From Desulfofustis limnaeus (lineage in GTDB: Bacteria > Desulfobacterota > Desulfobulbia > Desulfobulbales > Desulfocapsaceae), in the NCBI RefSeq assembly GCF_023169885.1, contig NZ_AP025516.1, positions 868,001-932,000 of the forward strand: 64,000 nt of DNA, read 5' to 3'. The position numbers were made by a program, and so were the translations under genes. The notes under the pieces were generated by a model. The model worked only from the letters and a program-made list of their open reading frames with translations. It made no database searches and was not told where the DNA came from. Every line of letters starts with the position of its first letter. Positions within the stretch are counted from its first letter, which is position 1. Shown here one piece after another: positions 25,211 through 34,559 of the stretch.

Positions 25211-25265
25211 CGTCGCCGGATGCGCGGTGGTGCCGGGCTGTAGTCAAATGTGCTTTAGCCCAAAA

Positions 25266-25310
25266 AAAGCCGGAAATGGAGCGTCTGCGCTCGGTTTCCG
25301 GCTTTGTTTT
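25266..25310. terminator. Bidirectional intrinsic terminator
   Basis: AAAGCCGGAAA and TTTCCGGCTTT form an 11-base-pair stem. The plus strand continues GTTTTTG and the minus strand continues with a T-run, so it can end both the flavodoxin transcript and the convergent lipoprotein transcript. Confidence 0.9.
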
Positions 25311-25356
25311 TGGGGTCGATGAAAATAAGGCTGCAGAGGCGAAGGGTTGATTTCTG

Positions 25357-25965
25357 TCAGTTGACCAGCGTGAAGGTCATGTAATGCCATTTGGCGTAGG
25401 CGCCGTGGTCGTCGCCACACGGGTAGACGTCGTCTCCCCAGAAGCCGATGTTGTCGCCGGTGTTGAGCGAGTGGGTGCCACAGTCGATGGTGGCGCTACG
25501 GTCGGGGCATACAGAGCGCCAATCGTCGTGGGGACAGTCACAATGGAGTGAACTGGAGAGCGAGTACTCGCCCTCCTTGATGGTCTGACCGTTGATGGAA
25601 ACCCGGTAGGGTGATCTTCCGTCGTATTCCGTCTGGACCTTGATGGATATCCGGTATCTGCCGGACGGTCCGGGAAAACTGGCCGAGCAGGAGCCGCTGC
25701 CCGAATAGGGCTTGAGGCCGAGGGCGCCATCCCGATCAGTCCAGTTGCCGCTACAGGAAAAATCATCGAAGGCGTCAAGGGTGACTTTCCCGGAAGCAGT
25801 TTTACTGGAGGTGGTCGTATCTGTGGTCTGCGTTGTTGGGGCGGTCGTGGTTGCCGCCACCTCTCCGCTGCCGCCGGTCGAACTGCTGTCGTCACTGCCG
25901 CCGTCGCAAGATGTTAAAACGAGACCGACTGCCAGTAACGCCATGAAAAAGTAGGTGGTTCTCAT
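25357..25965 (-). CDS. Cys-rich lipoprotein of unknown family, paralog 1
   Basis: A 202-residue lipoprotein: signal MRTTYFFMALLAVGLVLTSC with lipobox LTSC, then a Ser/Thr-rich linker (residues about 20-60), then a globular domain of about 140 residues. The domain reads FSCSGNWTDRDGALGLKP, GSGSCSASFPG, SPYRVSINGQTIKEGEY, HCDCPHDDWRSVCPD, GFWGDDVYPCGDDHG and ends MTFTLVN. It shares roughly 70% identity, by eye, with the next gene, including paired cysteines. The fold looks like a beta-sandwich with Ca- or carbohydrate-binding character, but I do not recognise it. Located on the outer or inner membrane surface. Confidence 0.75.
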   Translation of the reverse strand: MRTTYFFMALLAVGLVLTSCDGGSDDSSSTGGSGEVAATTTAPTTQTTDTTTSSKTASGKVTLDAFDDFSCSGNWTDRDGALGLKPYSGSGSCSASFPGPSGRYRISIKVQTEYDGRSPYRVSINGQTIKEGEYSLSSSLHCDCPHDDWRSVCPDRSATIDCGTHSLNTGDNIGFWGDDVYPCGDDHGAYAKWHYMTFTLVN

Positions 25966-26136
25966 GATCAACGCTCCCCCGGTAATGAGAAAGTGAATGG
26001 AATCACGATTGATTCGCCGAGCCACGGCCCAGTCAAGTATGGACGAATATACCACCAAAGTGGGAGTTGTCCAGTGTTCTCTTTGCGTTGTTAATTTTTA
26101 CGGATACGGTGGGAAAAACCTTTTGGCAGGCAGGGA

Positions 26137-26772
26137 TCAGTTCACCAGCGTAAAGGTGATGCCGTGCCATTTGGCATAGGAACCGTGATCGCCGCAGGGA
26201 TAGACATCATCACCCCAGAATTCGACCGTGTCCCCGGGGGCGAGGGTGTGGGTGCCGCCGTCGATGGTAACGTTTTTGTCGGGGCAGATCGATCGCCAAT
26301 CATCTTTGGGACAGTCGCAGAATAGTGAACTGGAGAGCGGGTATTCACCTTGCTTGATTACCTGGCCATTGATCGAAATGGAGTAGGGTGATTGTCCATC
26401 AAATTCGGTCTGAATTTTTGCGTGGATGCGGTAGGTCCCTGCTTTTCCCGGAAAGACGGCCGAACACGAACCACTTCCCGAAAATGGTTTCAGGCCGAGG
26501 GCTCCGTCTCGATCGGCCCAGTTGCCGGAACAGGAAAAATCCTTAAAAGCATCGAGGTAAATCTTTGTGCCGGCAGAACTTCCCTGGTCAAGAGTCGCTT
26601 CGGAGGTTGTCGCTCCAGCAGCAATTTCGCCACTGCCGCTGGTGGCTGACCCCTCGTCGTCATCGTCAAAGTAGTCTTCAATCGTGTCACAGGCCGAGAC
26701 AAGGAAACAAAGAGTCAAGCACAACAGCAGGGATTTTTTCGGCAGCAGGGAATTTTGTGCTGAGGAGGGCAT
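26137..26772 (-). CDS. Cys-rich lipoprotein of unknown family, paralog 2
   Basis: A 211-residue paralog of the preceding lipoprotein. The signal peptide ends in LVSAC (lipobox), followed by an acidic stretch EDYFDDDDEG and a short Ser/Gly/Thr linker, then the same domain (FSCSGNWADRDGALGLKP, GSCSAVFPG, YSISINGQVIKQGEY, FCDCPKDDWRSICPD, FWGDDVYPCGD). The two genes lie head to tail, 171 bases apart, and are a recent tandem duplication that diverged mainly in signal and linker. I chose the ATG at 26772; an in-frame GTG at 26811 is possible, and neither has a clear ribosome site. Confidence 0.7.
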   Translation of the reverse strand: MPSSAQNSLLPKKSLLLCLTLCFLVSACDTIEDYFDDDDEGSATSGSGEIAAGATTSEATLDQGSSAGTKIYLDAFKDFSCSGNWADRDGALGLKPFSGSGSCSAVFPGKAGTYRIHAKIQTEFDGQSPYSISINGQVIKQGEYPLSSSLFCDCPKDDWRSICPDKNVTIDGGTHTLAPGDTVEFWGDDVYPCGDHGSYAKWHGITFTLVN

Positions 26773-27098
26773 GGGAATAAGTTGATTTTTAAGAGAAGTT
26801 AATAAAAACACGGGTCGGCGAGGGTAGTGCGGAGGCTGGTGCGTTCGCTCTCATCCTGCTGTGTAACAACCGTGTCGGCGCCGAACCACTATACCACAAA
26901 CAGCCTACGGGTCCAGCTTTCGTTGGAAAATCAGGCGATCGTCTGCGATGGCGGTGTGCTCACCAACTCGGCCGGGCTGAGTTCAGAGCTCTTGAGGCAC
27001 TCTGGCTACAAGCAATAATTGGATTGTTTTCTTTCTGTTATCCGTGATAAAAGGTGAGCGGTGCGGTGTTTTTATAGGCAGGGAGGGAACCGATTCTC
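26773..27098 (+). other. Intergenic stretch between divergent genes
   Basis: These 326 bases separate the lipoprotein pair from the hybrid kinase. The right end is AT-rich (near 27018-27050: TTGTTT ... GATAAA) and may hold the kinase promoter, followed by AGGGAGGG. A frame of about 60 codons at 26827 is not convincing. Nothing else is seen. Confidence 0.35.
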
Positions 27099-29981
27099 AT
27101 GAAGCTAGGCGTAAAACGGCTTGTATCAGCTCTTCGTCTGCACGCGTTATGTGACGGCAGCATTCGCAGCAGCCTGATTCTCTCTTTTTCTTCAGTGGCA
27201 CTTCTGTCGGCACTTTCTGCCTTGATTGCCTTGTTTTTATTGGAAACGAGCGAAAGACAGACCCGTCAGATCCTGAACGAAACGCTTCCCATTGCCGCCG
27301 ATGCTCAGGCCCTTGGCCGGACTATCGGGCTTTACGCCGCTGTTTCCAAAGAGTTGCCGGCAGTCGAAGACGAACAGCGGCATGAGCAACTGATCCAGAC
27401 CATGCGTCAAAGTATCGACGACATGGAAAAACGACTTGATGCGATTCGCAGCCGCGATCAGTCCGGTGGTCCGAACCAGCAGATGGACACCATGGTTGAT
27501 GGTTTACGTCTTACCATGGAGCGGCAGCATGAACTGGTCTTGGCCTTTCTGGCTGCGAATCGGCGTCTGAAAGAAGTGGATGCACAAATTCGCATCCAAC
27601 ACCGGCAGTTCACCGATCTCGTTGAGCCGCGCATGAAGGCCAGCTATCGAAACTTCATCGAAGAGAGTCAGAGCATTCGGGCCGAGATTTCTTCGCTGAT
27701 TGTACAACCGTCGGCCAGACAAAACCCGAAACAACTGGAGCACTTGTTTCGGGTCGGGTTCGAGTCGCTTGTCGGTGCTGCCGTCGGCGAGGCGTGGGCG
27801 AGCCATGAGCTGACGGCGGTTGCTTCAGCAGCCTTCAGCCTCCTGTTGGAGGCCGAGATGGCCGATTCCGTGGAAAAGGTTGCAGGTCTGAATGCTGAGT
27901 ACGATAGTATATTGCCCCTATTTGATCAATTGGAACTGGTTGTGGAGCCGGTCAGCGGTCGTCATGATGCGGTGCTTCAAGCAGCCCTTGGCCTATATCG
28001 TCTCGGGCAGGGCGATTCCTCTCCCTTTGTCCTGCGGACAATCGAACTGACAGCGCGGGGCGAATCGAAGCGCCTCTCGGAAGAGGCCGAAGCGTTGTCC
28101 CAGTCGCTGGCCGAACAGGCCCGGCTGGTGACCGATAACCTGCGCCGGAAAGCGGCAGTCGACTCCGAGGCTCTTCAGGGGATGCTGGCTACCGCCAGTT
28201 TCGTTCAACTGCTGCTGGTTATCTCTGTCGTGTTGGTCAGTGTTGCCATTGGCTGGTACTACGTGGGGCGTCATTTGGTGAGTAGGGTCATCGCCCTGAA
28301 AAAGGCTATGGACCAGCATGCCATGGGGATCGAGGCCAAGATTCCCTTGCAGGGTAAGGATGAAATTACCGATATGGCCCATGCCCTTCAGTGCTTCGTC
28401 CGGCAGCGGAGTACGGTGGAAACCGCTCTGCGGCAGAGTATCGACTCGTTGAACGAGGCTCAGTTGATCGCCAAATTGGGCAGTTGTACCTGGGATGAGG
28501 ATGACGCCGAATGGCAGTGGAGCGACGGGTTTTATCGAATGCTCGGTTACCAGCCCGGAGAAATCGAAGCTGATCGTGAGCAATTCTTACTATTGGTGGA
28601 CCCTGCCGACCAAGCGAAGGTTGAGCGGTTTTTCCGACAACTATCGCCGTCGGCGCGGATCTATGAGCTTGATTTCTCCCTGTGCAGAAAAGACGGTTCT
28701 CGTTGTATCGTGACCACGCGGTGGCGGTATGCAAAAGTCGGGGGCAAGATTACCGGTTCGTTGCACGGAACGTTGCTCGATATTTCGGAACGGCAAAGAA
28801 TCGAAGAAGAATTGCTGAAGATCAAGAAGCTCGAGTCGATCGGTGTTTTGGCAGGAGGTATAGCCCATGATTTCAACAACTTGTTAACGGTTATCATGGG
28901 GAATACCGCTCTGGCTCGACGCGAGCTACCGCAGACTCACGCGGTGCAGCACTTTCTGAGGCTCACGGAGAACGCCGCCAATCGGGCCCGAGACCTGACC
29001 TCCCGTCTTCTGACCTTTGCCAAAGGGGGGGAACCGGTTCGCAGTGTCACCGATATGCGCAGCTTGTTGAACGAAGTGGTGGAATTCGTGCTGCACGGCA
29101 GCAAGGTTCGATGTGTCTTCGACATCCCGGAAGACCTCTGGTCGGCAGATGTGGATGCCGGCCAGATCGGCCAGGTCATCCAGAATCTTGCGGTGAATGC
29201 GATCCAAGCCATGCCGGAAGGCGGCGAGATCACCGTTAGCTGCAACAACGTACGTGTGGATGGAGATAAGGGGGAGCCGCTGTTGCCCGGAGACTATCTG
29301 CGAATCGAAATGGTCGATCAGGGGCACGGTATTGCCGAAGAACATCTCAAACGGGTTTTCGACCCTTATTTTACGACCCGTGAGATGGATAGCACCAAAG
29401 GAAGCGAGCTCGGACTGGCCATTGTCCACTCGATCATCAGAAAACACGGAGGCACGGTTGACGTATCCTCAACGGTTGGCCAGGGCACGACTTTTACCCT
29501 GCACCTTCCGGCCCTGCCCGGAGAACACGTGGGGATGGATTCGGCCGGTTTCTCCGAGCATGCTGAAAATGCGTCGCGGCGGGCCGGATTGGTGCTGGTC
29601 ATGGACGATGAGCAGATGGTTCGGGAAGTTGTCGAGGCCATGCTGCAGCATCTCGGGTTTGAAGTGTTGTCGGCGGCGCACGGTGAACAAGCGATAGAGG
29701 TCTACCGCGACTGCCTCGGTGAGGGGCGGCGGCCCGATCTGGTGATCATGGACCTGACCATTCCCGGGGGAATGGGAGGTGAGCAGGCGGCACAAGCGCT
29801 TCTCGACCTGGATCCGACGGCGAAAATTATCGTTGCCAGCGGCTATTCGGGGAACCAGGTGCTTGAACAGTACCGGGCCTACGGTTTCTGTGCCATCGCC
29901 TCCAAACCCTTTCAGATACAGGAACTCTCGGAGACGATCTCTACGGTCTTGGCGCTTGATGACTCCGTCTCGACGAGATGA
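27099..29981 (+). CDS. Membrane hybrid sensor histidine kinase
   Basis: A 960-residue kinase: transmembrane helix (about 25-48), a long helical periplasmic domain (about 50-365) of the TorS-like four-helix type, a second transmembrane helix (about 367-390), HAMP, PAS (about 450-570), HisKA with phospho-acceptor H590 in GGIAHDFNN, HATPase (NLAVNAIQAM, VDQGHGI), and a receiver with phospho-acceptor D885 in VIMDLTIPG. It can therefore phosphorylate its own receiver. AGGGAGGG precedes the start. It is convergent with an ABC importer, their stop codons touching. The ligand is unknown. Confidence 0.9.
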   Translation: MKLGVKRLVSALRLHALCDGSIRSSLILSFSSVALLSALSALIALFLLETSERQTRQILNETLPIAADAQALGRTIGLYAAVSKELPAVEDEQRHEQLIQTMRQSIDDMEKRLDAIRSRDQSGGPNQQMDTMVDGLRLTMERQHELVLAFLAANRRLKEVDAQIRIQHRQFTDLVEPRMKASYRNFIEESQSIRAEISSLIVQPSARQNPKQLEHLFRVGFESLVGAAVGEAWASHELTAVASAAFSLLLEAEMADSVEKVAGLNAEYDSILPLFDQLELVVEPVSGRHDAVLQAALGLYRLGQGDSSPFVLRTIELTARGESKRLSEEAEALSQSLAEQARLVTDNLRRKAAVDSEALQGMLATASFVQLLLVISVVLVSVAIGWYYVGRHLVSRVIALKKAMDQHAMGIEAKIPLQGKDEITDMAHALQCFVRQRSTVETALRQSIDSLNEAQLIAKLGSCTWDEDDAEWQWSDGFYRMLGYQPGEIEADREQFLLLVDPADQAKVERFFRQLSPSARIYELDFSLCRKDGSRCIVTTRWRYAKVGGKITGSLHGTLLDISERQRIEEELLKIKKLESIGVLAGGIAHDFNNLLTVIMGNTALARRELPQTHAVQHFLRLTENAANRARDLTSRLLTFAKGGEPVRSVTDMRSLLNEVVEFVLHGSKVRCVFDIPEDLWSADVDAGQIGQVIQNLAVNAIQAMPEGGEITVSCNNVRVDGDKGEPLLPGDYLRIEMVDQGHGIAEEHLKRVFDPYFTTREMDSTKGSELGLAIVHSIIRKHGGTVDVSSTVGQGTTFTLHLPALPGEHVGMDSAGFSEHAENASRRAGLVLVMDDEQMVREVVEAMLQHLGFEVLSAAHGEQAIEVYRDCLGEGRRPDLVIMDLTIPGGMGGEQAAQALLDLDPTAKIIVASGYSGNQVLEQYRAYGFCAIASKPFQIQELSETISTVLALDDSVSTR

Positions 29982-30725
29982 TCAATCGTTGCGGGTCCAG
30001 CGGCAGATTCGCTGCTCGAGTCGATCGAGAACGATGTAGAGGCTGAAGCCCAGCAGGGCCATGCAGCAGATGCCGGTATACAGCGCCACATAATCGGCTC
30101 GTCCCCAGGAATCCATGATCCGATAGCCAAGTCCTTTGGTGGTGGCGAACGACTCGACGAAAAAGAGGATGGCTACCGATGTGCCGATGGAGATGCGCAG
30201 TGCCGTCAGGATCTTGGGCAGGCTAGCGGGAAGAATCACATGGCGGTAGATCTGCAAACGCGAAGCGCCGAGCGTGAGCATGGAATAATAGTAATTTCGG
30301 TTGATGCCCTTGGCAGCGTCTCTGGTGGTGACCAAAATCTGGAAGAAGACGATCAGGGCGATCAGAAAGATTTTAGACAAGTTACCGATACCAAAGAGAA
30401 TAATGATCAGCGGCAGGAGGACCACGTGGGGGATGGGGTAGAGCAGGTAAATAAAAGGCGATAAGCGCTTCCGCACCGGTTCTTCAGCGCCAATGACCAA
30501 TCCCAGGGGAACTGCGGCGGCAAGGGCGAGTGCCAGTCCGAGCAAGGCGCGGATCGACGAGATTGCCAGATCGTCAAACAGATTGCCGTCTCGAAAGGCG
30601 GCGACCATGTCCCGGGCCACGATCCATGGTTCGGGCAGGGCAATGGAGTCGAGCAGAAGCGCGGCACCCTGCCAGATGGCAAGCAGGATAAGGGCAGCAA
30701 AGACGGTGTCACGCTTCCGATTCAT
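29982..30725 (-). CDS. ABC transporter permease (nitrate/sulfonate/NMT1 type)
   Basis: A 247-residue BPD-type permease with about six transmembrane helices and the EAA-type loop seen as LTLGASRLQIYRHVILPASLPKIL. It is the third gene of an importer operon (binding protein, ATPase, permease), overlapping the ATPase by 17 bases. GAGGGAG sits ahead of the ATG at 30725, so I did not use the slightly longer frame. It resembles permeases of the SsuC/TauC/NrtB group; the true substrate is set by the binding protein. Confidence 0.85.
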   Translation of the reverse strand: MNRKRDTVFAALILLAIWQGAALLLDSIALPEPWIVARDMVAAFRDGNLFDDLAISSIRALLGLALALAAAVPLGLVIGAEEPVRKRLSPFIYLLYPIPHVVLLPLIIILFGIGNLSKIFLIALIVFFQILVTTRDAAKGINRNYYYSMLTLGASRLQIYRHVILPASLPKILTALRISIGTSVAILFFVESFATTKGLGYRIMDSWGRADYVALYTGICCMALLGFSLYIVLDRLEQRICRWTRND

Positions 30726-31452
30726 CGGTCTCCCTCGCAAGTGTCGCCCTTAGGGTGCTGCACTGGCGGAAAAACGACTCGCTGGTGCGGAAATCTCTGC
30801 TGCCGGCGTCGGGATTGTCGAGGATCCGGACTATCTGTCCCGGACGGTGTGAGAGCAGGATGATCCTGCGCCCCAGAAACACCGCTTCCTCGATTGAATG
30901 GGTGACCAGCACGGTGGTAATGCGTTTGGTCCGGCCAATATGCAGGATAAGGTTCTGCAAGCGTTCCCGGGTGAGCGCATCCAGAGAGGAGAGGGGCTCG
31001 TCCATATAGAGGATTTCCGGATCGATGGCCAGGGCCCGGGCCAGCGCCACCCGCTGTTGCATACCTCCGGATAGCTGGCCGGGGAAATGGTTTTCGAAAC
31101 CGGTCAACTCCATCTCCTCGAGCAATCCTTTGACGCGTTTACCGGCCGTGTCGGCAGGTTCCCTGCGAAGCGAGAGGCCGAGTGCGATGTTCTGGACGAC
31201 GGATTTCCAGGGAAACAGGCCAAAGTTTTGCAAAATGGTGCCGCAGCGCGGCGCCCCGGTGATGGTGATGGCTCCCGAGTCCGGTTGCAGGAGCCCGTTG
31301 AGCAGAAAGAGCAGTGACGTCTTGCCGCACCCGGACGGGCCGATGATGGCGCAGCTGTCTTCGGCGCCGAGCTCAAACGAGATGTCTTTGAGGACGGGGA
31401 GCCGGACGCCATTATGGTGAAAACTGAGATTGACCGAGCGGACCGAGATCAT
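30709..31452 (-). CDS. ABC transporter ATP-binding protein (NMT1-type system)
   Basis: A 247-residue ATPase with Walker A GPSGCGKT, signature LSGGMQQR, Walker B ILYMDEPLSSLD and the switch histidine in VTHSIEEA. Sequence is of the TauB/SsuB/NrtC type that works with the adjacent permease. The start lies 9 bases downstream of the binding-protein stop, consistent with one transcript. Confidence 0.88.
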   Translation of the reverse strand: MISVRSVNLSFHHNGVRLPVLKDISFELGAEDSCAIIGPSGCGKTSLLFLLNGLLQPDSGAITITGAPRCGTILQNFGLFPWKSVVQNIALGLSLRREPADTAGKRVKGLLEEMELTGFENHFPGQLSGGMQQRVALARALAIDPEILYMDEPLSSLDALTRERLQNLILHIGRTKRITTVLVTHSIEEAVFLGRRIILLSHRPGQIVRILDNPDAGSRDFRTSESFFRQCSTLRATLARETDESEA

Positions 31453-31461
31453 GAGCGGGGA

Positions 31462-32427
31462 TCACTGATCCTGCCGGGGACCGAGGAAATCGGTGGAGAC
31501 CATGGTTTCATAGGCCAGTGGCGGCGCCAACTGTCGCTCGGCCAACCAGCCAATGACCGGCTCGTAAAGTTCACGGGAAAACGGCTCCGGCAGCGGATAG
31601 CGGGGGATCGGATAGCGTGATGCCAGATCTGCGGGGATGCGCCCGATGGTAACGAATAACTCGCGGTAATCCTCGGGGCGTTCGTTTAACGCCTCGACGG
31701 CGCGACGGTATCCGCGAAAGAAGGCAGCCACGTCAGCCCGGCGTTGACCCAGCACCGTGGAGCGAAAGACGATAACCGTTTGCGACAGACTTTGTTCCGC
31801 CTGAGCGTCGCTGATCAGCAGGCGGGCACCGCCGCCAACGGCGATAGAGGCGAGCGGTTCCGGCAGGGTGGCAGCCTGAATCGAACCGGACAGCAGCATT
31901 TGCATGCGGATCGGCATCTTCTTGACATCGATGGTGCGGATCTCTCCCGGGGCAAAGCCGCTGCTGCGCAGCAGCCGTTCGGTGACATATTCGATGATGG
32001 TCGCCCGGGAGACGCCGATTTCCACCCCCTTCAAATCCTCCACCGTCTTGATCGTCGATCGTGGGGCGACGAGGATGGCAAAGGGACCTTCGGCCGGCGT
32101 CTGTCCCAGGCCCAGGGAGGTGATGCGTAACAACGAGCGGCCCCGGTCAAAAAGGATCGCGCCGATTGGATCGTTTATGGCACCGTCGATGGCCTCGGCG
32201 GTCAGGGCGCTGTCCCGTTCCAAAGCGCTGAGAAACGGGACCAGTTCCACATCGATTCCCTGTTCCTGGAAGAAGCCCTGCTGTTCGGCCAGGTAGAAGG
32301 GTACCACATCTTCGATCTGCAACACTCCCATACGCAGTGGTTGCCCTGCCTGGCTGGAAAAGGGCGCCAGCAGAAGCAGCGGCAGGATAAGCCAGCACAA
32401 GATCTGGGCCGGTGACGAGAAGCGCAT
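31462..32427 (-). CDS. NMT1/SsuA-like periplasmic binding protein
   Basis: This 321-residue protein has a signal peptide (hydrophobic ILCWLILPLLLLAPF, cut near SSQAG) and a type-2 periplasmic fold: FYLAEQQGFFQEQGIDVELV, AIDGAINDPIGAIL, and VEDLKGVEIGVSRATIIEYV are the usual landmarks. It is the first gene of the importer operon. Relatives bind sulfonates, nitrate or pyrimidine precursors; the residues do not let me choose. About 285 bases with no convincing gene separate it from the divergent quinone oxidoreductase. Confidence 0.82.
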   Translation of the reverse strand: MRFSSPAQILCWLILPLLLLAPFSSQAGQPLRMGVLQIEDVVPFYLAEQQGFFQEQGIDVELVPFLSALERDSALTAEAIDGAINDPIGAILFDRGRSLLRITSLGLGQTPAEGPFAILVAPRSTIKTVEDLKGVEIGVSRATIIEYVTERLLRSSGFAPGEIRTIDVKKMPIRMQMLLSGSIQAATLPEPLASIAVGGGARLLISDAQAEQSLSQTVIVFRSTVLGQRRADVAAFFRGYRRAVEALNERPEDYRELFVTIGRIPADLASRYPIPRYPLPEPFSRELYEPVIGWLAERQLAPPLAYETMVSTDFLGPRQDQ

Positions 32428-32712
32428 GGAAAACAGTTCCGATTTGTGGCCCGAGAACGCCGGCGGCAGGGCCGTGTGTCTTGAAGCTACCTGAATTGTC
32501 GCTGATGCGCAAGCGGGAATGGCGGCCTCGGCAATCGTGCAAGGCCCTCCTCCAGGACTTCATCAACAAAGGCATGCGGGGCGAAGATGACTATTGTCTG
32601 TGGTGGAGTGCGACGCTGCCGCAAGTGGCACCGCAACGCCTCCGCAGGCATCGATGGGAGCAACTGCTCGGATCGATAACCATTGAAAAATAATCAGATA
32701 CGGGAGGGGAGT

Positions 32713-33690
32713 ATGGGAAAAGCAATCGTCATGGAGCGGACCGGCGGGCCGGAGGTGTTGTGTTGGCAAGACTTCGACCCCGGCAAGCCGGGTCCCGGTG
32801 AAGTGCGGGTCGTTCATGAGGCGGTCGGACTCAACTATATCGATGTCTATCATCGGACCGGGTTGTATCCGCTCCCCTCGCTTCCGGCAGTGCCCGGTCT
32901 CGAAGGAGCCGGTCGTGTCGAGACGGTCGGCGAAGGGGTAACCGGCCTGGCCGTTGGCGATCGCGTGGCCTATGCCGGGGTCCCGGTCGGCGCCTATGCG
33001 CAGGCCAGATGTATCCCGGCGCATCGGCTGATCAAGCTGCCCGAGCAGATCTCGTGTCGTCAGGCAGCTGCCATGATGCTGCAGGGCATGACCGCCCGCT
33101 ACCTGCTGAACGGTTGTTACCGCGTCGATGAGAAGAGCGTGATCCTGGTACATGCCGCCGCCGGCGGGGTTGGCTCCATCCTCTGCCAGTGGGCGGCCCA
33201 TCGCGGGGCGACGGTCATCGGCACGGCGGGTTCCGAGGAAAAGGCTGAGATGGCGCGCCGCAACGGCTGCCGGGAAGTTATCCTGTATCGAAGTGAAGAC
33301 GTCCCGGCAGCGGTGCGCAGAATGACCGGAGGGAGCGGCGTTGATGTGGTCTACGACTCGGTCGGAAAGGATACGTTTATGGCCTCGCTCGATTGCCTGC
33401 GGCCAATGGGGATGATGGTTTCTTTCGGGCAGTCTTCCGGGGCGATCGGGCCATTTGATCTGAGTGTCCTGGCGGCGAAGGGATCCCTCTTCCTGACCCG
33501 GCCTAGCCTGATGCATTACACTGCCAAACGGGAAGACCTGGAGGCCCATGCCGCTGATCTCTTTGGGGTGGTCCTGTCGGGGGCGGTGCGCATCTCGATT
33601 GACCGGGAATACCCGTTGAGCGAAGCGGCCCAGGCGCATCGCGATCTGGAGCAGCGGCGGACCAAAGGGAGTTCGGTGCTGCTTCCCTGA
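32713..33690 (+). CDS. qor: NADPH:quinone oxidoreductase (zeta-crystallin type)
   Basis: A 325-residue MDR-superfamily enzyme without structural zinc. It shows GLNYIDVYHRTGLYPL, VPGLEGAGRVETVGEGV, the nucleotide loop VHAAAGGVGSILCQWA, GTAGSEEKAEMAR and VDVVYDSVGKDTF, all typical of bacterial Qor. GGGAGGGG precedes the ATG at 32713, which rules out the longer frame starting at 32683. It reduces quinones by one electron with NADPH in family members. It stands alone, convergent with the nickel operon. Confidence 0.9.
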   Translation: MGKAIVMERTGGPEVLCWQDFDPGKPGPGEVRVVHEAVGLNYIDVYHRTGLYPLPSLPAVPGLEGAGRVETVGEGVTGLAVGDRVAYAGVPVGAYAQARCIPAHRLIKLPEQISCRQAAAMMLQGMTARYLLNGCYRVDEKSVILVHAAAGGVGSILCQWAAHRGATVIGTAGSEEKAEMARRNGCREVILYRSEDVPAAVRRMTGGSGVDVVYDSVGKDTFMASLDCLRPMGMMVSFGQSSGAIGPFDLSVLAAKGSLFLTRPSLMHYTAKREDLEAHAADLFGVVLSGAVRISIDREYPLSEAAQAHRDLEQRRTKGSSVLLP

Positions 33691-33748
33691 ACCGTGCCAG
33701 GAGGAGGCGGCCGGGAGAACTGCCGAGAATCGGACGGTGCTTGCCTGC

Positions 33749-34474
33749 TCAGGTGTCGCCGTGCCGGTGCGGCAGTGAACCGTGGCGATGGATATGGTAG
33801 TGGGTATGCAGGCTTGACGGTTCGCCGATGAGTACCTTGCCGTTTTCCATGATGCGGGTGTCCCGGCAGGTCGCGGCGAGGAAGTCGTAATCGTGGGAGA
33901 TGACGATGGTTGCCAGGTCGAGACCGGCGAGGATGTCGATCAGCCGCTCCCGGGTGGGCGGATCGAGGTTGTTGGTCGGTTCGTCCAGCAGCAGCGCCGA
34001 GGGCTCCATGACCAGGATGGTGGCGAGGGCGACCAGCTTTTTCTCTCCACCGGACAGTTGATGGGTGATGCGCTCGTGCAAATGTCGGAGTCCCAGCTCC
34101 TCCAGCACCCGTAGCGACCGGGTGCGGGCCTCTTCGGCAGAGACGCCGAGATTCAGAGGGCCGAAGGCGATGTCTTCGAGCACGGTGGGCGAGAAGAGTT
34201 GATCGTCCGCGTCCTGGAAGAGCAGGCCCACATCTTGTCGCAACACTTTGAAATCTTTTTCTTTGGTCAGGGGGTGACCACGAAAGTAGAGGTGGCCGCA
34301 ACGCGGTCTGACCAAGCCCATGATCAGGTTGAACAACGTCGTCTTGCCGCTGCCGTTGGGGCCGATCAGGCCGATCCGCTGCTTTTCGTGCAGGGCCAGG
34401 TCGACCTGGTCGATGATGAGGGCGTCGTTGCGGTATCCGAAAGAAACGGCGCACAGTTCGATGAGCGGGATCAT
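33749..34474 (-). CDS. nikO: Nickel/cobalt ECF transporter ATPase
   Basis: A 241-residue ATPase of the CbiO/NikO type: Walker A GPNGSGKT, signature LSGGEKKLVA, Walker B ALLLDEPTNNLDP, switch VISHDYDFL. The C-terminus is His-rich (LHTHYHIHRHGSLPHRHGD), a feature often seen in nickel proteins. It ends the nik operon, 85 bases after nikQ. The start at 34474 gives a normal length; the frame is open for a further 36 codons upstream but that region is not family-like. Confidence 0.88.
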   Translation of the reverse strand: MIPLIELCAVSFGYRNDALIIDQVDLALHEKQRIGLIGPNGSGKTTLFNLIMGLVRPRCGHLYFRGHPLTKEKDFKVLRQDVGLLFQDADDQLFSPTVLEDIAFGPLNLGVSAEEARTRSLRVLEELGLRHLHERITHQLSGGEKKLVALATILVMEPSALLLDEPTNNLDPPTRERLIDILAGLDLATIVISHDYDFLAATCRDTRIMENGKVLIGEPSSLHTHYHIHRHGSLPHRHGDT

Positions 34475-34559
34475 GGATTCATGTCGGGATTGCTGTTGGG
34501 GTAGCTGTGGTTCTTCCGATGGTGCTGGCCGGTGGTGGCAGGAGCGGAGCAGCCTGGCA

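Noticed and set aside
32563-33639. Minus-strand frame of 358 codons across qor
   Set aside because: qor on the plus strand has clear motifs; the antisense product has none.
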